Assembly (NCBI GenBank): GCA_000708835.1
Contig: DF237350.1
Span: forward strand, 21,172 to 85,171
Length of the DNA: 64,000 nt
Source: Klebsormidium nitens
Lineage: Eukaryota > Streptophyta > Klebsormidiophyceae > Klebsormidiales > Klebsormidiaceae
Direction: 5' to 3'
Under the pieces are notes generated by a model. It ran no database searches. It had not been told where the DNA came from and worked only from the letters and a program-made list of their open reading frames with translations. The translations under genes were made by a program, and so were the position numbers. How positions within the stretch are numbered: position 1 is the first letter of the stretch; every line of letters begins with the position of its first letter. This document shows positions 13,700-27,500 of the stretch, in pieces.

Positions 13700-16100
13700 G
13701 CAACCCACAGATTACGAGGACACCGTTTCTTTGGACCATCTTCTCTCTACTCCAGAACCCACAATTGGGTTTTGATAGATGCTATGTCTGCATCCCACCG
13801 GTATCAATAATATGCGCAATCTCGGGTCCACGGTCGGACCAGGGAGCAATAATAAGCTGGATTTTTCTTGACGAACGGCCTGCTCTCTGGCGGGTCTTAG
13901 ATTTTCAGATTGTTTCCAGGGCGCTTGGTACTTGTCGTAAATACTTTGCGCTAGGCACCAGGTACGTCGTGTATCCTAGCGAGGACTATAGGCTGTGCTC
14001 AGCTAGGCCATCAACATGCAGCGGGAGCCTGAAGCCGTGAGAAAAATCCTACGCATTGGTTACTACTGATTGCTTTGTGGAGGAGCGCCAATTCCGACTT
14101 TATCAGTCGAACGTCTTCTGCAGCTGGTTGATGTAAGGGATTTTTATCACTGCGTTCGGAGAAGACATCACAAGTTCAGGTACGCTGCGTCAAGTCGAAT
14201 TGTGGGGATCACTAGTCGCGGAATGTCAACTGGAGCTTAGGCTTACTGAAGTATTATGCCGTGCCGACACCGCTGGTGAATATTTCTTTATATTCATCTA
14301 CCTTTCTGCACCCGTTCAGGTTCTTCGCCGTCTCTCAACGGCAGACCTGTCTAGATCTATCCGAGGATTTGGGCGTATGATCTTGCAGATCGTTCACAGC
14401 AAATGAAAGGAGCGATCGTTTGGAATCGATGCAACTGATCATTGGACTTTATCCCTTTCGTCTGCTATGGTGCTCCGGACTTATGAAATGAATGACCTTG
14501 CCCGGAATCCCCACTCAGGACGAGGTTGCAGAGTTCCCGGCCTGCTGACTGAGATGAGCCCGAGGCTGGTGTAGATCTTTGAAGATGCTCAGTGGCATCA
14601 TTGCTGCCGTCTGAAGTCGGCAATCGATTTTTAGGAATGACGTAAAGCTGGTCGGGAAGATGTTCCCGCTCTTAAAAGAAAGGGTAACTCGCAAAGCCTT
14701 GCCTGTTATTGATATCACGTTCTTGTGCAGTAAATCGGGTTCCACGCTCGAGAGGACTGCTGCCCATCAGCAGCTGAAATGCTCCTGCCATGCGTTTTAA
14801 CAAGTCTTCACGTTTTTGTGTAAGTGCTGGCCCTGACGTCAAGACGTCGCAACGTGGGGGTGACTTTCCAAGGTTATCGTCACTTGGGGGAAAGTCGACT
14901 CTCCCCTTGGCCCGTGAAAAGCTCCAGAAACCAAACAATGTGACCGTGCAACTTAGGCTGATTCACTATTTCGTGTCTCAAGTTGGAATACATCCGTTCC
15001 GTTCTGACCACTTAGCGCCCGCACGCTTGCCGCGGCCAAGGGCGCGTTCATGCGCGCGCGGCCTCTAGCTGAGCATTATTTCTCCGCCGACGATCTTAGT
15101 GAGTCGATCGAGAGGGATCCCCGCAGTCTTGCCAGGTGCCGCGGGATAGCCGCCAGCCGCGCCATCACTAATACAGCGCGTGCGTTGTGAGAGGCGCCGC
15201 GCGCGGTCTGAGTCGCAATTGAAAAAGAATTGCACCAAAAGCTCAAATTTGTAACTAGATCTAGAGTATAGATGTTCGGCTGTGACGAGGCGCCGTTTGC
15301 GTGTCTCATGAGAAGCTCGCAAGAACAAGTGGGGTGGATGCGAGACCACGGAATGATGCCGACCGGCCTGAAAAGCCTCTGGAAAGCCCCTCGATCCCTA
15401 AAGCCGTTTTGGAACCAAACAGCTTCATGTTTGAGCCCGACCTGACCATTTGGCAACAAGCGACAATTCGTTGGATAAAGTTGCTGTTTTGATGGAATTA
15501 ATCTGCGTTTCAAATTGCAAATGGCCTGCGAGAAATCTCAGGTTTCCTCGCAGCCTCGTAAGGCTACTGCCGCTCAAACATGCCTAAAAGGAACCTGCCC
15601 GGATATCGACTCATGTGCAACAGTCTTGACAATAGAAAGGGATTTTCGGGGTGATTAACGAAGTTCAAGACATCTTCCGGTGGTTCCCTGTGACGAGCAA
15701 CTGCCCTATAATGCGCTTCTTTACGCGCAGATTGCTCATAGCTAGTGCGTCATGTCACCGGAGCCAGCCAAACTCTTAGGCGGCCGGCGTCACACAATTT
15801 TAGGAACCTCTCACTCAATGTCGATCGTGGACATTTGAAACGTTCCATTATGTGTGACACAAGTTACAACACTTGAACAAATTGATCTGGGGTCAACTCG
15901 ACGTCAACTCGTAACGCGGGCAAGAAGACTTTCCATGCCGATGCCGACCCATCAGGCACGCCGTTCAGAAGTCAAGAATCTGATGAGTCGCTCTCATCTT
16001 TCAGTCCTGCTTCTTACTTTTTTGTGATCACGAAGCAAAGCTATGTTACGCATGAGATAATTTCTGCTCCGTCAAGCGCCCAAAATCGACCCTTCAAAGA
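13700..16100. other. No recognisable gene
   Basis: Short chance frames only. A small CpG-rich patch lies near 15020-15200. I find no domain, RNA gene or supported exon. Confidence 0.5.
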
Positions 16101-16369
16101 ACGTTCATTTTGGCAGTCGTTCATCAGACCTTAGAACGGCTGAAATTCTTCAAGCTCGTGCGTCGTTGTCGTCTGTTGCAGCGGGATCAAATCGGTACAC
16201 CGTTGATGCTCTCCCGATTTGTCGGCATCCATCAGAGTTCGGCTGAATCCGAACCCCATGACCGTGCAAGAGGCCAGATTCGATTTATTAGGGGGAACGT
16301 ATCCCGTATTCGGAGGCTTCTTTCGCACCTCAGAGGTCGCGAACTGCTCTCGATGGAGCAGATTTTGAG

Positions 16370-16910
16370 GGTACCGGAATCCTGCCCGCGGCCGCGCGCG
16401 CAGCGCGTCTGGCGCCTTTATAGCGAGGCCCACAGCCACTTAGCTGTTCTTTGGCACATAAAATCGAGCGTCTACGTCGAATCACTTCGTACGCTTTGGG
16501 TGTGCTGCTGCAAGCACCGCAGGGTGGCCGGTTTAAACGATCAGTGCGCAACCGCAATGCAGATCTTGGTCTTGAAGCTTGTGAAGCTTTTCTTGGTGGA
16601 GGCAGCTGCGCGCACGCGCGTGCGTGACAGTGCCCGCCGACCACGCAAGTCAGCCGCCTCGGCCGGTCGCCTTGCGGACTTCAAGGGGGAGCTCGATCTG
16701 GGCGAGCTCCCGGGCCATCAGATTTTTCCACACGCGATCGAGCCGCGGCCGGCCCGCGTTCTGCGCGCGAACCCCAGGAGTGACTCGATCAACGCGCGCG
16801 CCTTTAAAGCAGGCGCGGGCGGCCTGGTCCACGCGGCCGGGGGTGTTGCAGACAGCGCCTTCAGATTTGTGCCCCATTTGGGACGGCTCGGTAACAGTCG
16901 CGCGACAGTT
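16370..16910. other. GC-rich, CpG-rich island with open frames on both strands
   Basis: This is the largest of the GC-rich islands, with GCGGCCGCGCGCGC-type runs. A 294-codon open frame on the plus strand (16110-16994) and a 130-codon frame on the minus strand (16650-17042) both cross it. Neither shows a domain that I know, and dual-strand openness is expected at this GC content. A 9-bp hairpin (GGGAGCTCG at 16687-16695, with its complement at 16703-16711) lies inside. I do not call a gene. Confidence 0.5.
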
Positions 16911-17997
16911 CGACATGGATTGACCCAGTCTGCTGTGCAAGAAGGGGAAATGCGTATCCGCCCATTTCTGAAGGCGCCTTTTCCGGGCCCGTGACAGCTC
17001 AGCAACGTGCTTCGACATGCGCGCAGGAGATACGAGTCTCATATCTGATCATTTTCCTCTAGAACAATACGAGCTTTCTCATGCTTATGAAGTCCTCTCG
17101 AGATCTCCACCTCTTCTCGTCCTTTTGAAATGTGTTCATCGCGGTCGGTAGCGGCTGCAAGTCAGGTGCACCATTCTGACCATTTGCTAGGCGACTCATG
17201 CTGGTGCTAACACGAAGATCAAAAGTGCACGATTGCCGTGGCAAAGACGAGGATCCGAGCCTGCTGTATCAATTGCGAGCCACTTGATGAATGCTCCACC
17301 GATGCCCTATAGATCGATTTTCCCGATGGTGGATTTCCCAAGTCTATAACGAAGCTTTTCCACCTGCCAGCTCAGCCAGCAAAGTAATCTCTCTTTCCTC
17401 CCGGCCCGGTACAATCCTCCTATCAAAATCGACGGTACGCAAGGGATCAGGAGGTTGTGTCTTAAACTTAGATGATGCTTGTGACCTGTTCTGTGAGAGG
17501 CATGCACCTGCCATGCGGGCCTTCCGTGCACAGTTATCCTCGCCCTGCCAGTGGTTGTACATATTCCTCAAATCAGGGGCTCCGATGGCAAGCCTGGTAT
17601 TAGGACATGCCAGAGATCATGCCGGTAAACGTACTCAAAGTTGGGTCCAAGGATTCTATGTAGCTTTTTTTCTGGCGCCCGCAGCTCTCATGCCTTTGTA
17701 TAGTTCTTAAAAATTGTTGAGGACAGGCTACTATCGCTCGTACAGATCATCTTCCTTTTCAAAGGACTCAGGTTTTTTGTTTCAAAGTAGCCCGACACGA
17801 CAGGTTTTTCTGTACGTAGGACCCGAGATTTCAGGTCCAAAAGTAGGGCGATGGCAGCGAATACTACTTACCAATGGGCTCCCCATTCCCTTTGCGTGCT
17901 CAATGGACCTCCTCATTGACAGGACGCCAGTACTGGGATAGTGACCTGCAATATACTTTTCCGAAAGAACCACGTTAAGATTCGGCTGTGCTTATAG

Positions 17998-18052
17998 AAG
18001 GCCATGGGTCAACAGCAGTGCGCGTGGGCTGACCTTTCGCAGCTCAGTCACC
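17998..18052 (+). repeat. Short dispersed repeat, copy a
   Basis: The core GTGGGCTGACCTTTCGCAGC recurs in diverged form at 19515-19570 and 27985-28045. In each case it is preceded within 30 bases by a GGCCATG- or CCGCCAAG-like segment and a short A-rich stretch. This suggests a small dispersed element. Confidence 0.45.
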
Positions 18053-18894
18053 AGACATCCGCTTCTGTGACGCCTTGAGTTTCAGGCTAGTAAACAAGTA
18101 CACTCAATTGCTGTAAGTGGTCAACTAGACGACTCGCCTTTCAGTCGGCTAATTCCAAGAGGGAAAGGACTAGATCTCTGGCTGACTTCGTTGAATACAT
18201 GCAGATTGTGCGTGCAACAACTACTGCATGCTTTTCGAGACTACTGGTGCGTAAAGGGGACATAAGCAGAGTCCACACTCTTAAAGGCGAACCTAATGGT
18301 TGAGTAACGCCCTAGAAAGGTTTAAGCCCACCAGAAAGCTGGTTTATTCCGTTTACACTAGAGCTTGTGGGCGGCCTGACCTTCCATACCCAGGATTGTT
18401 TACGACGTTTGCCAATCTCACCCAAGGCATTTGCGGGTCTGCCGTACTCGTGGGCAGTTACGGGGCAGTCACTCGAACCGCCACCTAGTGCGTGTCGATC
18501 TTCCATTGGTTCAAGGATTTTTGTCATGCTTGCCATCAATCTCTGTTGAGTGGTGCTTGATTCCTCTATAAGTTACAAGCTGTTCCAAATCTGTCGTACC
18601 ATCGGTCCATCTTTAGCACTGAGATCAACTGATGGCCTGCGGGCCTTTCCTCGACTTTTCCAAAACTCTGGCCCTGACCGATACTCCCTCGCTCCTAGTT
18701 ACCTGTGCCCAGCGAAGCTCGTGTTGAATTTCGTCACAGATCATGCGTTGATTGAGTGGACACATAAAGGGAACATAAAAGGTTTTGTACTGCTGTTTCC
18801 GAAGCACGATGCCACCTCGCAATCTGCGCGCGAGCATCTGCAGTACCTCACAGTCTGCACGCGCGCGCGCGCTCATGGGCCAGCGCGCCCGCAC

Positions 18895-19300
18895 TCATGG
18901 ACCGGCATGCATCCCTCTACTCGACCTTGAACGACAAGACGAAGCCCCGTCACTCGCCGACGCAGGAGCCTCCTCTATGGACTGAGCAGAACCAGAGGCA
19001 TTTTGATCCTCTTTCGGGCCTGGGCGACACAACTGCGCTTTGAACTCGGGCCACGTCGCCAGGGAAAGGTAGAGGAAGGCCCAGAAAGAGAGGAGAATCG
19101 CCCACAGAATGTACCACACCTGGGAGGAAACACGGCACGGGGCTCAGCGTACACAAGCTACTGTTAAACATCTGCTTCGACTCTCCAGAATAACAAGAGC
19201 CCCCAAAGCGTTGAAGAGCAAAAACGCTGAGCAGTACAGAAGGGAATTCTTGCAGCCGTATATTCCAATGCGAAAGTGGGTTTGCCAGTATTTGCTTCTC
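18895..19300 (-). CDS. Possible 3' exons of a membrane protein
   Basis: On the minus strand a TCCTCCCAG acceptor at 19120-19122 precedes an open frame (19119-18895) beginning VWYILWAILLSFWAFLYLSL, a clear membrane segment. After it comes a polar tail ending at a TGA. In the same frame just upstream (about 19290-19180) lies a second hydrophobic stretch containing SLLYCSAFLLFNALGALVIL. A stop between the two would be removed by a 42-nt intron using an ACA|GTAGCT donor. That is unusually short, so the join is doubtful. I do not recognise the family and find no upstream exons. The two adjacent hydrophobic segments could be a helical hairpin, or coincidence. Confidence 0.25.
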
Positions 19301-19514
19301 TTTCCTTCTCACTAACAGTGTGAGAACGTCTGAACGTATCAGCCTCTGCGTAGCGAACTTTTTGAGTTCGCAAGCTGGCGGCAATGATCATTACTCACTA
19401 GCTGGTGGGCTCTTCATTCGTGAGCTCAGGTCTTTTTATGTCATCAAGAAGACGCCGCCAACTCTTTAGAAAGCTTTACTTTCACGTCGTTCATTATAAA
19501 GTCGGCCGTTTTGC

Positions 19515-19570
19515 TGATCGACGGCCATGACAAAGCACCGACGCATGGGCTGACCGTTCCGCTCAGTAGC
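19515..19570 (+). repeat. Short dispersed repeat, copy b
   Basis: This is a diverged copy of the element at 17998-18052. It reads GGCCATGACAAAGCACCG, then GCATGGGCTGACCGTTC. It has no coding content. Confidence 0.4.
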
Positions 19571-19599
19571 TCGTCGTTCCTTGGATGCCAAAGATAAGC

Positions 19600-22500
19600 T
19601 ACTAAAATAGTTTGCAGTACTCCTTATGATCTAGCACGTGTACGTTTTACAAAACTTTCTAACAAAGGCTGCGAGAAGGCTTGACGTTTCAGTTTTTCCA
19701 AGAACAAGCTGTGGGCATTATGTTATCGTTCGAAGGTTGCTTCCGAGCGATACGGGTGGCTGATTGGGCATCAGCTTTCTCCTATTTTACCACACAATTA
19801 TCTCCATTAGTCATACTTCTCCTATGATATTTAGCTAAAGGCAACAACCAACGTTTTGCTTCAAGGCTCCCCAAGACGAATTTTTGAAGTCCACTGTATG
19901 ATATTAAGAAGGTCGCCTGATTCTTGGGTCCCAACTTGGAAGTCGAGCATTGACGGGTCCCTACTTTTCGTCTCAAATACTTGCGACGATTGGGCATCTG
20001 TGTAGTCTTAATCCAAAAGAGCATCAAGGATTCGCGTGTGCATTCTACGAGTCGGTTCGACAAACCCACTTTCACCCCCCTTTCACCCGGTTTGGGCGCC
20101 ATCAGATGTTTTTCTTGCGTGGAGAGTCTTTGAATTTGACAAGTCGATCCGCTTTGCCTGGGTTCAACCTAGCAGGACAGATGTGGGCTGCTCACCTGCA
20201 AACTGGGAGTTGAGGTATACATCATCCTTGATATCCCGTTGAATTTATCTTAGCGCCCCATAAATTGTGACTGCGGCCATGCGTATGACCTCACTCTCGG
20301 ATCCGCACGTCAACGGGTGTGCTGATCGAGCGCACCCCGATCACCACCCGGGCGGCCGGCGGTGCCGGCTACGTGTGACGGCTGCGCTTATCGATCAGAC
20401 GTCGGCGGGACATTTCCGGGGGGGAAATTTTACCCAGGAACAAGCAACCGGGCTAGCAACGACCGGGTGTTTCTGAAGGGACCGTGTCCGACAATGGCGG
20501 CCTTCAGATGGCGGGCGCCGAAAGAGGGGCGAAAGTCGGAAACCTTTTGCTGTTAAGCTTCGATTACGAGCAGCGTGCACGAAAAGACCCATGGCTGTGA
20601 AGAGACGCGGACTTTTGCGGTGCTCATCTCAAATTCTGCAACAGAATCTTCACAGCGCCTTCTCGGAATGCCGGCATGAACCCGTCTCAAGATCGCATTT
20701 GAGCCTGATGTCTGACGTGCCGTGTATGCAAAAGGGCGGTCGCCCATCTAAGCGTGTCGGCTGGGTGCGGAGGGTACTGCTTTTCCACACCTTAGTAACT
20801 ATATGGCTGGCAGTCTGTATTTTCGCACCCTGGTAAGTGTACGGCTTTTGCCAAGAGTCCAGATTGTGCATCTGGACAACTCATGTCCTAGCACTGATAG
20901 GTTGCAAACTTCAATGCTCAAGATGGAAAGCTCTGGAAATACAGTGGCTGTTTGTGACGATCACTTTGTTCGTGCGAGCATTTAAGGACGCGCATACAAG
21001 TTCTTCCATGCTACTGATGCTAGCAAACCTCAACTCAGAGGTACTTTCCGAGTACATCGATGAACGACGGTAGGGTAATCAACTGTTCCGGCATATACCG
21101 CAACGGCTGAATGCTTGCCACGGCCCTTTTAATCGACTAGCTCTCTTAGACCTGTGACGGCAAGTCTCATTCCCGAAAGAAGCACTGGGTTGCCGGCGCC
21201 CATCACCGACGTCTTCCCCTGCATTGTGATGTGACTGTCACGTGCATATGCGGAAGTAACAAGAAGCGCGCGACCAAAAATGGGAGTTTTAAACCTCGCA
21301 ACTTCTGACGGGCGCCCCTGAACTTACAAGCTCGAGTTGACGAACGTGAATCCATCTTCAATAGCTTGCTTCTTTTGTTGCAATGCTTTCCCTAATGCCT
21401 GGATGCCGGTCGGGTGATGATCGAAAGCGTTCTCAGATCGAAGGGACTACAGGTATCCAGCTGCAGCTGCAAGTCAATTGATTGGTTGCACCAGTTTTGA
21501 GAGTGATCCAAAGAAATTCAAAGCTTTTTTGCGGAGCTGAAGTGCTGAATTGTGCGCTTGTCCGCATGACTCTGGGTTGGGCTTTTGCACCAAGCGCATC
21601 GGCACGAGATTGCACGACTGAAAACAAGGACGAGACGAGTCGCGTGACACACTTTAACTGATGACCTCATATCAAGGATACCCCAATGATAGTAGCTCGC
21701 GGGCGGTGCCCACTCTTCTCCACCCCATCCCATCATTCCGGGTCTCACCGAGTCTTCAAAGTGCCTAAACGGGGAATATAAGTTGCCACGTCGAAAGTAA
21801 GCAGACGTCTTTTGATCTTCTCACACAGGAGCTCTGAGAGGGCGTTATTTATTATCCGGTTTGATAGTCCGAGTCGCGGCCAGTAGGAAGCTAGAATGGA
21901 AGCCCTGTGCAATCGACCTTTGAAGGCTTTGAACGGTCTCGGCTCAGATGCTGTACGGCTGTGACGATCGAGGATGCTGATGCTTCATGCAGTCAGCACT
22001 TCTTGAGCACTCGAAAGCCGTTCAGTAGGAAGCATTATGGAACCTCGGGCCTCCGTCAAAATGAGGAAACCGGCCAGAGAGTTCAAGTGTGCAAGTTCCA
22101 TCTCCTGAGAGCCACAGGGCTTCTTATGGCTAGCAAGATACAGATTACTCAGAGGTTCTGGGGGCAACAAGCCACGTCGGCACGTCTGTGAAATCGCACC
22201 TCGTCTGAATGTCGCTTTCTGACTTGCCGCCGCATATCATCCCTGGTGCGTTGTGGATTCGTTCGTCGGTTGTGGGCATGTGGCTCTAAGCTCGGCCCTT
22301 CGCGGTCAAGAGCTGCTCAGCTGCGCTGCCCCCACGCATGGTCACCTACCATTATGGATTGGGAGAGCGCCCTCTGCGTATTTGCGAACCAAACACGGCT
22401 GTTTCATTGCGCAGCATGAGCTTCTTCATGCATTCAAATCCCGAGAGCAACGTGGCCAGTGTATATGGCGTTAAAAACTTATGGCACGAGCTTCAAAAAG

Positions 22501-22600
22501 TCTGGATGAATCAAGCGCCTGCTGTTTCACTCTCAAAAGGACGGAACGGAATCCGCGGACGCATTTTCCGATATCAAAGCCGAATGAACAGAATCAGGAG
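19600..22600. other. No supported gene
   Basis: One plus-strand frame (20591-20832) ends in a hydrophobic stretch followed by a consensus GTAAGT donor at 20833. I cannot find a matching downstream exon, so no gene is called. The rest shows only short chance frames. Confidence 0.4.
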
Positions 22601-22609
22601 ACTCGGGCT

Positions 22610-22800
22610 TTCTGATCTGTATCGAAATCGTACGCGGTTGGAGCGCCTCTTGCTGCAAAGCCTATTTGCATAGTCTGGTGTGACCATCTTTGGGATACTT
22701 TCTATAAAGCGCTCAGCGGATGGCTGTGATGAAAGGGCTGGCCCTGCATACCTTCTGCAATGTCCCTTTGACTCTTCGAGCGAGTCAATGCCAGTCCTTA
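22610..22800 (+). repeat. Decayed dispersed repeat, copy 5
   Basis: The landmarks GGTGTGACCATCTT, ATACTTTCTATA, GGCTGTGATGAAA and ACCTTCTGCAATG align with 8710-8850. This is the same family as the copies at 5.3 and 8.2-9.1 kb. Confidence 0.5.
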
Positions 22801-24180
22801 ATGTGGCATCGCATGCCTGCTCTGCAAAGCAATTCCACTACAATTCTGTTCCATAAAGACATGGTCTGCATGCCGCAGTGCACCTAGGCCTTGCATGAAG
22901 TTGACTCAGGCATCTTGTCGTCACTAAATCCTTTCTGGACCCATAAAAATAGATCCCGCTCTGCCCCTCTTCCGTTTGATCATGGCAATGAAGATACGCA
23001 AGGTTGTGAGTTCGAGATGGAGCCCACTTCTGGATTAAATCTTCCGAGCCAATCCGTATGCGCGGAATCTGAGTCCACGTGTACACCTGAGTTAGCTCAT
23101 TCTTTATACCGGTTTGAGACCTGGTGAAAAGACGCCTTTATGGCTCGCGTGAGTTTCCAACCAAAAGAAATCGAAACGGATCGATTTGATGACGTGCTTC
23201 CCGAGGTTGACCGCTGAAACCTGCGGATACTGAAAGCACAAGGGCAACCAGAGTTCTAAACCTCGCGAAGGCCTGCAAAGGCCCGGACGCGGAGCGACTG
23301 AACCTTCGAGAATGCTCTCTTGCCAAAGTTTGATGATGGAAAGTACGGTGCACTTCTTCGTGAATTGAGCACTTTCGTGACGCGATTCTCATCTTCATAA
23401 TGACCCTGCCTATATAGTGCATCTGGTGGGATACTGAAGTATGAGTAATATGAGTAATATGAGAAATCAATTTATGTGCTGGGGCATCAGAGTTCTGTTG
23501 GCAATTACCGTTGCGGCTGTATGCTCCGACGTTGCTCGAGACGTGTACGTGGATTTTTTCTGACTAGAATAAACCACAAATCTTCTGTGAACCTGCCAAG
23601 CGGCGCCTCGAGATATACAAACGGTCCCGAGATTCGGGCAGGCCCGGATGCCCCGAGACAGTAAACAAGAAGCATTGCATGACTGGGCATATGGGCACAC
23701 ATATTAATGCTTTCCGGTGTTCGAAACGCAGAGGCTGCTTTGCAGGCAATCTATTATAGATGGCCGTTAATTTCAAGGCCCTTATGTGTAACTTAGTCCG
23801 CTATTAGCAATCTATATTGGAGCAACTTTGACTGCGCCACATAAGCGATACTTACTGCAACTCGTCTGCATCATAGAGTCACTCGACTCTTGCAGGCGCC
23901 TCAGACTATCAGCAGACCCAACAGCCGCTGGGGCAGGCCAGCAGAAATTGGGCCTACAAATACTGCTTCCAGGCGCCCACACACTTCATTCCCATCAGCC
24001 GCCTCTCACTCTCATCTTTTGGTCCCCCACAAGGCCCTCTCTCTCGGCTCCTCTGTTTGCGTGAAGAAGCGGCGGAAGCGATGGCGGTGAGTGCTTCTCT
24101 AAATTCAATCCTAAAAATAATCTTCGTCTGGGCACCCTGTTTCTGTTTGTTGTCATAGAAGTGGACCAAGACCGCGTTGG

Positions 24181-24240
24181 TCGCTCGACGTCAGAGAATT
24201 CTTGGCTGCTATAAAAGGTTCACGGAGCATGTGGCAAGCG
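24181..24240 (+). promoter_or_regulatory. Core promoter of the desiccation-related gene
   Basis: A good TATA box (TATAAAAGG) lies at 24210-24218, about 360 bases before the chosen start codon at 24572. Just upstream, at 24186-24193, is CGACGTCA, an ACGT-core motif of the kind bound by plant bZIP factors. This would fit stress regulation, but one motif alone proves little. Confidence 0.5.
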
Positions 24241-24571
24241 ATCTTTCTCAACGCTGCCGGGATTCTTTTGAAGAGTCTGCACCTTTTCTATGGTCAATGA
24301 GCATCTGAATGGATGTCCTGGAGATAAGGTTTCCTTCCCTCTTTAGTCTTTGCTAGTCAGCCCACTAGCAGGGCCGTATTTATCTCAAAGGAATGGAGCA
24401 GAATTTGGGCGCTATTGCTTCGCACAAGGTACAACTGGTTTCAGGTGCTTTGCGTCTGCATTCTGCATTGACTTCCTGGCTTGCATACACACTTTGAATC
24501 GAATTCTCAATGTAATGCGAGATTACGGAACTGAGGGTCGTTCTGTTTCCACGCGCGCGCAGCTCGCGTAC

Positions 24572-27500
24572 ATGCTTGCTGCGGCGCTCGTGCTCGCGGC
24601 CGCGGGGCCGGCCGCGGCGCAGCCGACGAACGCGCTGCCCGGAAAGCCGCCGGTCGTGTTCAATGGGACGGTGCTTCCCGACAGGACCTTCGTCGAGAGC
24701 ACCTTCCTTCAAGTGGCCAGTGAGTGCCCCCGGTCTCGTTTCCTTGTTGACAACACTTCAGATGTAGCGGGATATGTTTTAAGCTTTCAAACTCGTTAGA
24801 GTGAAGAGTTTTAGAGGTCCATGAGCGAATTCGCAGATCGGAGGGCTTTTGTTGAAGAAAACTTTGCAGAACGAACAAGTGCGGAGCGTCACTGAACGAG
24901 AAGTAAGAAAGCGTCCGAACCTTTCGACGTCTTTCGCACGACAAAGTTTGCGAACGTTTGTGCAGACACTCCCATACCTGTCAGGCTTGCCCAAAAGGAA
25001 CGAGGCTCTTTTAAAGACGGCCGCCAGAAAGCTGGAGTGCCTTTTGAATTCTTCGATCGCTTCTCGCTCACCATTCCCTCCGTTCCCTCACCGTTCCGCT
25101 TGTTCCGTTCCGCGCAGCCGGCTCCGCAGCCCGCCAGAGCTACAACGACTTCGACCTGTACAACTTCCTGACCAACACGGAGTGCCTGGAAGCCAGCTTC
25201 GATTCGTGGGCGGCCTTTGGAGTGCCGCTCGACCCTGTTCTGGTCGCCGGAGGCCCCCCCCCGATCGGCGCCAACCGGGCGAACATCTCCCCCGAGCTGC
25301 TGCCGTTCGCACAGGAGACCGCCCGCGACGAGGCGGGCCACGTCAGGTGAGCGCGCGCGCGCGCTTCGAGCCGGGGGCGGCCGCGCGTTCGCGAAGTTTC
25401 AGTGGGCCGAACTGATCTTTCATGCTGGTGAAAGTCGTGCTGGTGATAGTCAGGAAAATGGGAGCGCAGCTGGTTAGGCATCGGCAATGGGTCCGGAGCC
25501 AATCCCTCAAAACGCGCGGCTTCCGTCTTGTCAGCTACTAACCCGTTTCTAAACCCTGTCGCTTAACCAGGCTGATCCGCGAGGCGATCGCGGATCTGGC
25601 CTCCCCGTGCCCCCTGCTCAACTTCACGGCGTTCGCGGACTACTTCGGGAACGCGGTCACGCGCAAGTTCGGCAAGAAGTACGCGGGGCCCCCCTTCTTC
25701 GACCCCTACTTCGATGACGTCACCATCTTCCTGGCCATCTGGTCGCTCGAGGAGATCGGCGCCACCGGGGATAAGGTGGGCGGTTAATTCTCCAAATTTA
25801 GAGTACTGCAATCATTGGTCAGTGAGTGCAAACAGACTAAGGTTGCGCGTCGACCGAAATCCTACTTGGCCTCCAGTGTTGCCTGTGTAGTACCGCCATA
25901 CGAGGTACGGTACTTTTTCCTGCCGAAGTGCTGATCTGGTACGTACAGTTCTGACCACGTGGATTCATTGGACCTTCCGATTGGCTCAAAGCTCGGAAAG
26001 AATCTGGCAAGCCTCTTGCAGCTTTTCGGTCGATGCGGACCCTAAAAGCTTTTCACTCTAAAAACTTGTGCAATCGTCTGGATGATAGGAATCACGGTCC
26101 CAATGCCACACCTGCTCACATGGTTACTCCCGATCCTGGCCGACCCGGAAGATTACTTAACCCTTTTCAACAACCCACTCGTTTCCACCGATCCGCAGGG
26201 CATCACGGTCCTTATGGAGAACGCGACCATGCGCGACGGCGCCGCGGGTCTGGCGGTGTCGGCGGGCTACCAGGCGGCCGCGCAGCGGTGGATTCTGTGG
26301 GAGCGGCGCAACAGGCTGGTGGAGCCGTTCAAGCTGACCGTTGCCCAAGTCGCGGAGGCCATCTCTGAGTATCGCGACAGCCTGGACGGCCCGCAGGTGA
26401 GCTTTCCGGACCAATCTCAGTTTCTTCTACAATCAATGCTCCGTAGCCCTAAGTTTCCACTTTGAAGATCAGTTCTACGTCGAAGATTCAGAGACGTCGA
26501 GATGGGAGAGCATCTTCTTCTCACATACTCTCCTTCCTTCTGCGTCCCTTCCTTCTTTCTTCCGCCCTTCATTGTGCTTCGCATTGAACTGTTCAATCTT
26601 ATCTTGGAACTCGCGCCTTGCCTTCCAATCTGCTTGAGGTTCTTCTTCGTCGCCCAGAAATCCGTTTTTGGGCTGAATAGAATCATTTCATTGGCCCATG
26701 CAGGATGACGACCAGCCACTGTTCTACAGGGGTGGCATCAACATCGTTCCCACTGACGCGAACGGCGTTACTTACTCGCGCACGCCTCAGCAGGTATTAT
26801 ATGTAACAGTTCTTTCCAAACCCTACCACTGTTTCCAGCATTCAAAAGAATCTGAATCAAAAGAACGAAAAAACGAGCCGCTTGGTTGTGTATCTAGATC
26901 TGGGTCCAAAACTTTTTCGTGAAGGCGTAGTGTCGTATTTGACGGGATCGCCGGATCGGATCGCGACACTCGGGCGCATCTTGCTTTTGAATGATCCTCT
27001 TTTAGGGTGTCTCGTTTACGAAGCATCTTTTCTGATTCTGGAAGTATTTCCAACTCAGCAGATGGTCATATGCATCCCCATACTTCATCGGGCCCAGTTT
27101 TTTAATGACTTCCAAAATGTCGTTCCTCGACGTATCCTCGGTGCCTCGTGCCTTTTCGTACCCTTTCACCTACGACCTTGTATGCGACTATTCCCACGGC
27201 AGGTCCTGAGCATTCTCACCTTCGGCGCCGAGGACGGCAAGGGCGGCTTCTTCCCCAACGGTGTGAACGGGCGCATCAACCTGCCCACCCCCATCGGCCC
27301 GGTTTACCGCAGCACCCGCCCGGGGACCGTTTACCCGGCCTACGACCAGACCGGTTTCGCTGACCCAAACACGGTTGACGAGCGCTTCGGCGAGACTCCG
27401 TTCCTTCCCGGAACTCCGTTCAACAGCGAGCCTCCGGCGCCGGACGTAGGGATCCCCCCCGAGGCGAAGTTTGACGAGTACCTGAGGCAGAAACGTGCCC

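Noticed and set aside
16110-16994. 294-codon plus-strand open frame
   Set aside because: It crosses a GC-rich island where stop codons are rare on both strands, has an overlapping 130-codon antisense frame, and shows no domain or compositional sign of coding.
20591-21073. Possible two-exon membrane protein
   Set aside because: The first frame ends at a good GTAAGT donor, but the only hydrophobic continuation would need an intron of about 23 bases. Plausible acceptors further on give stops.
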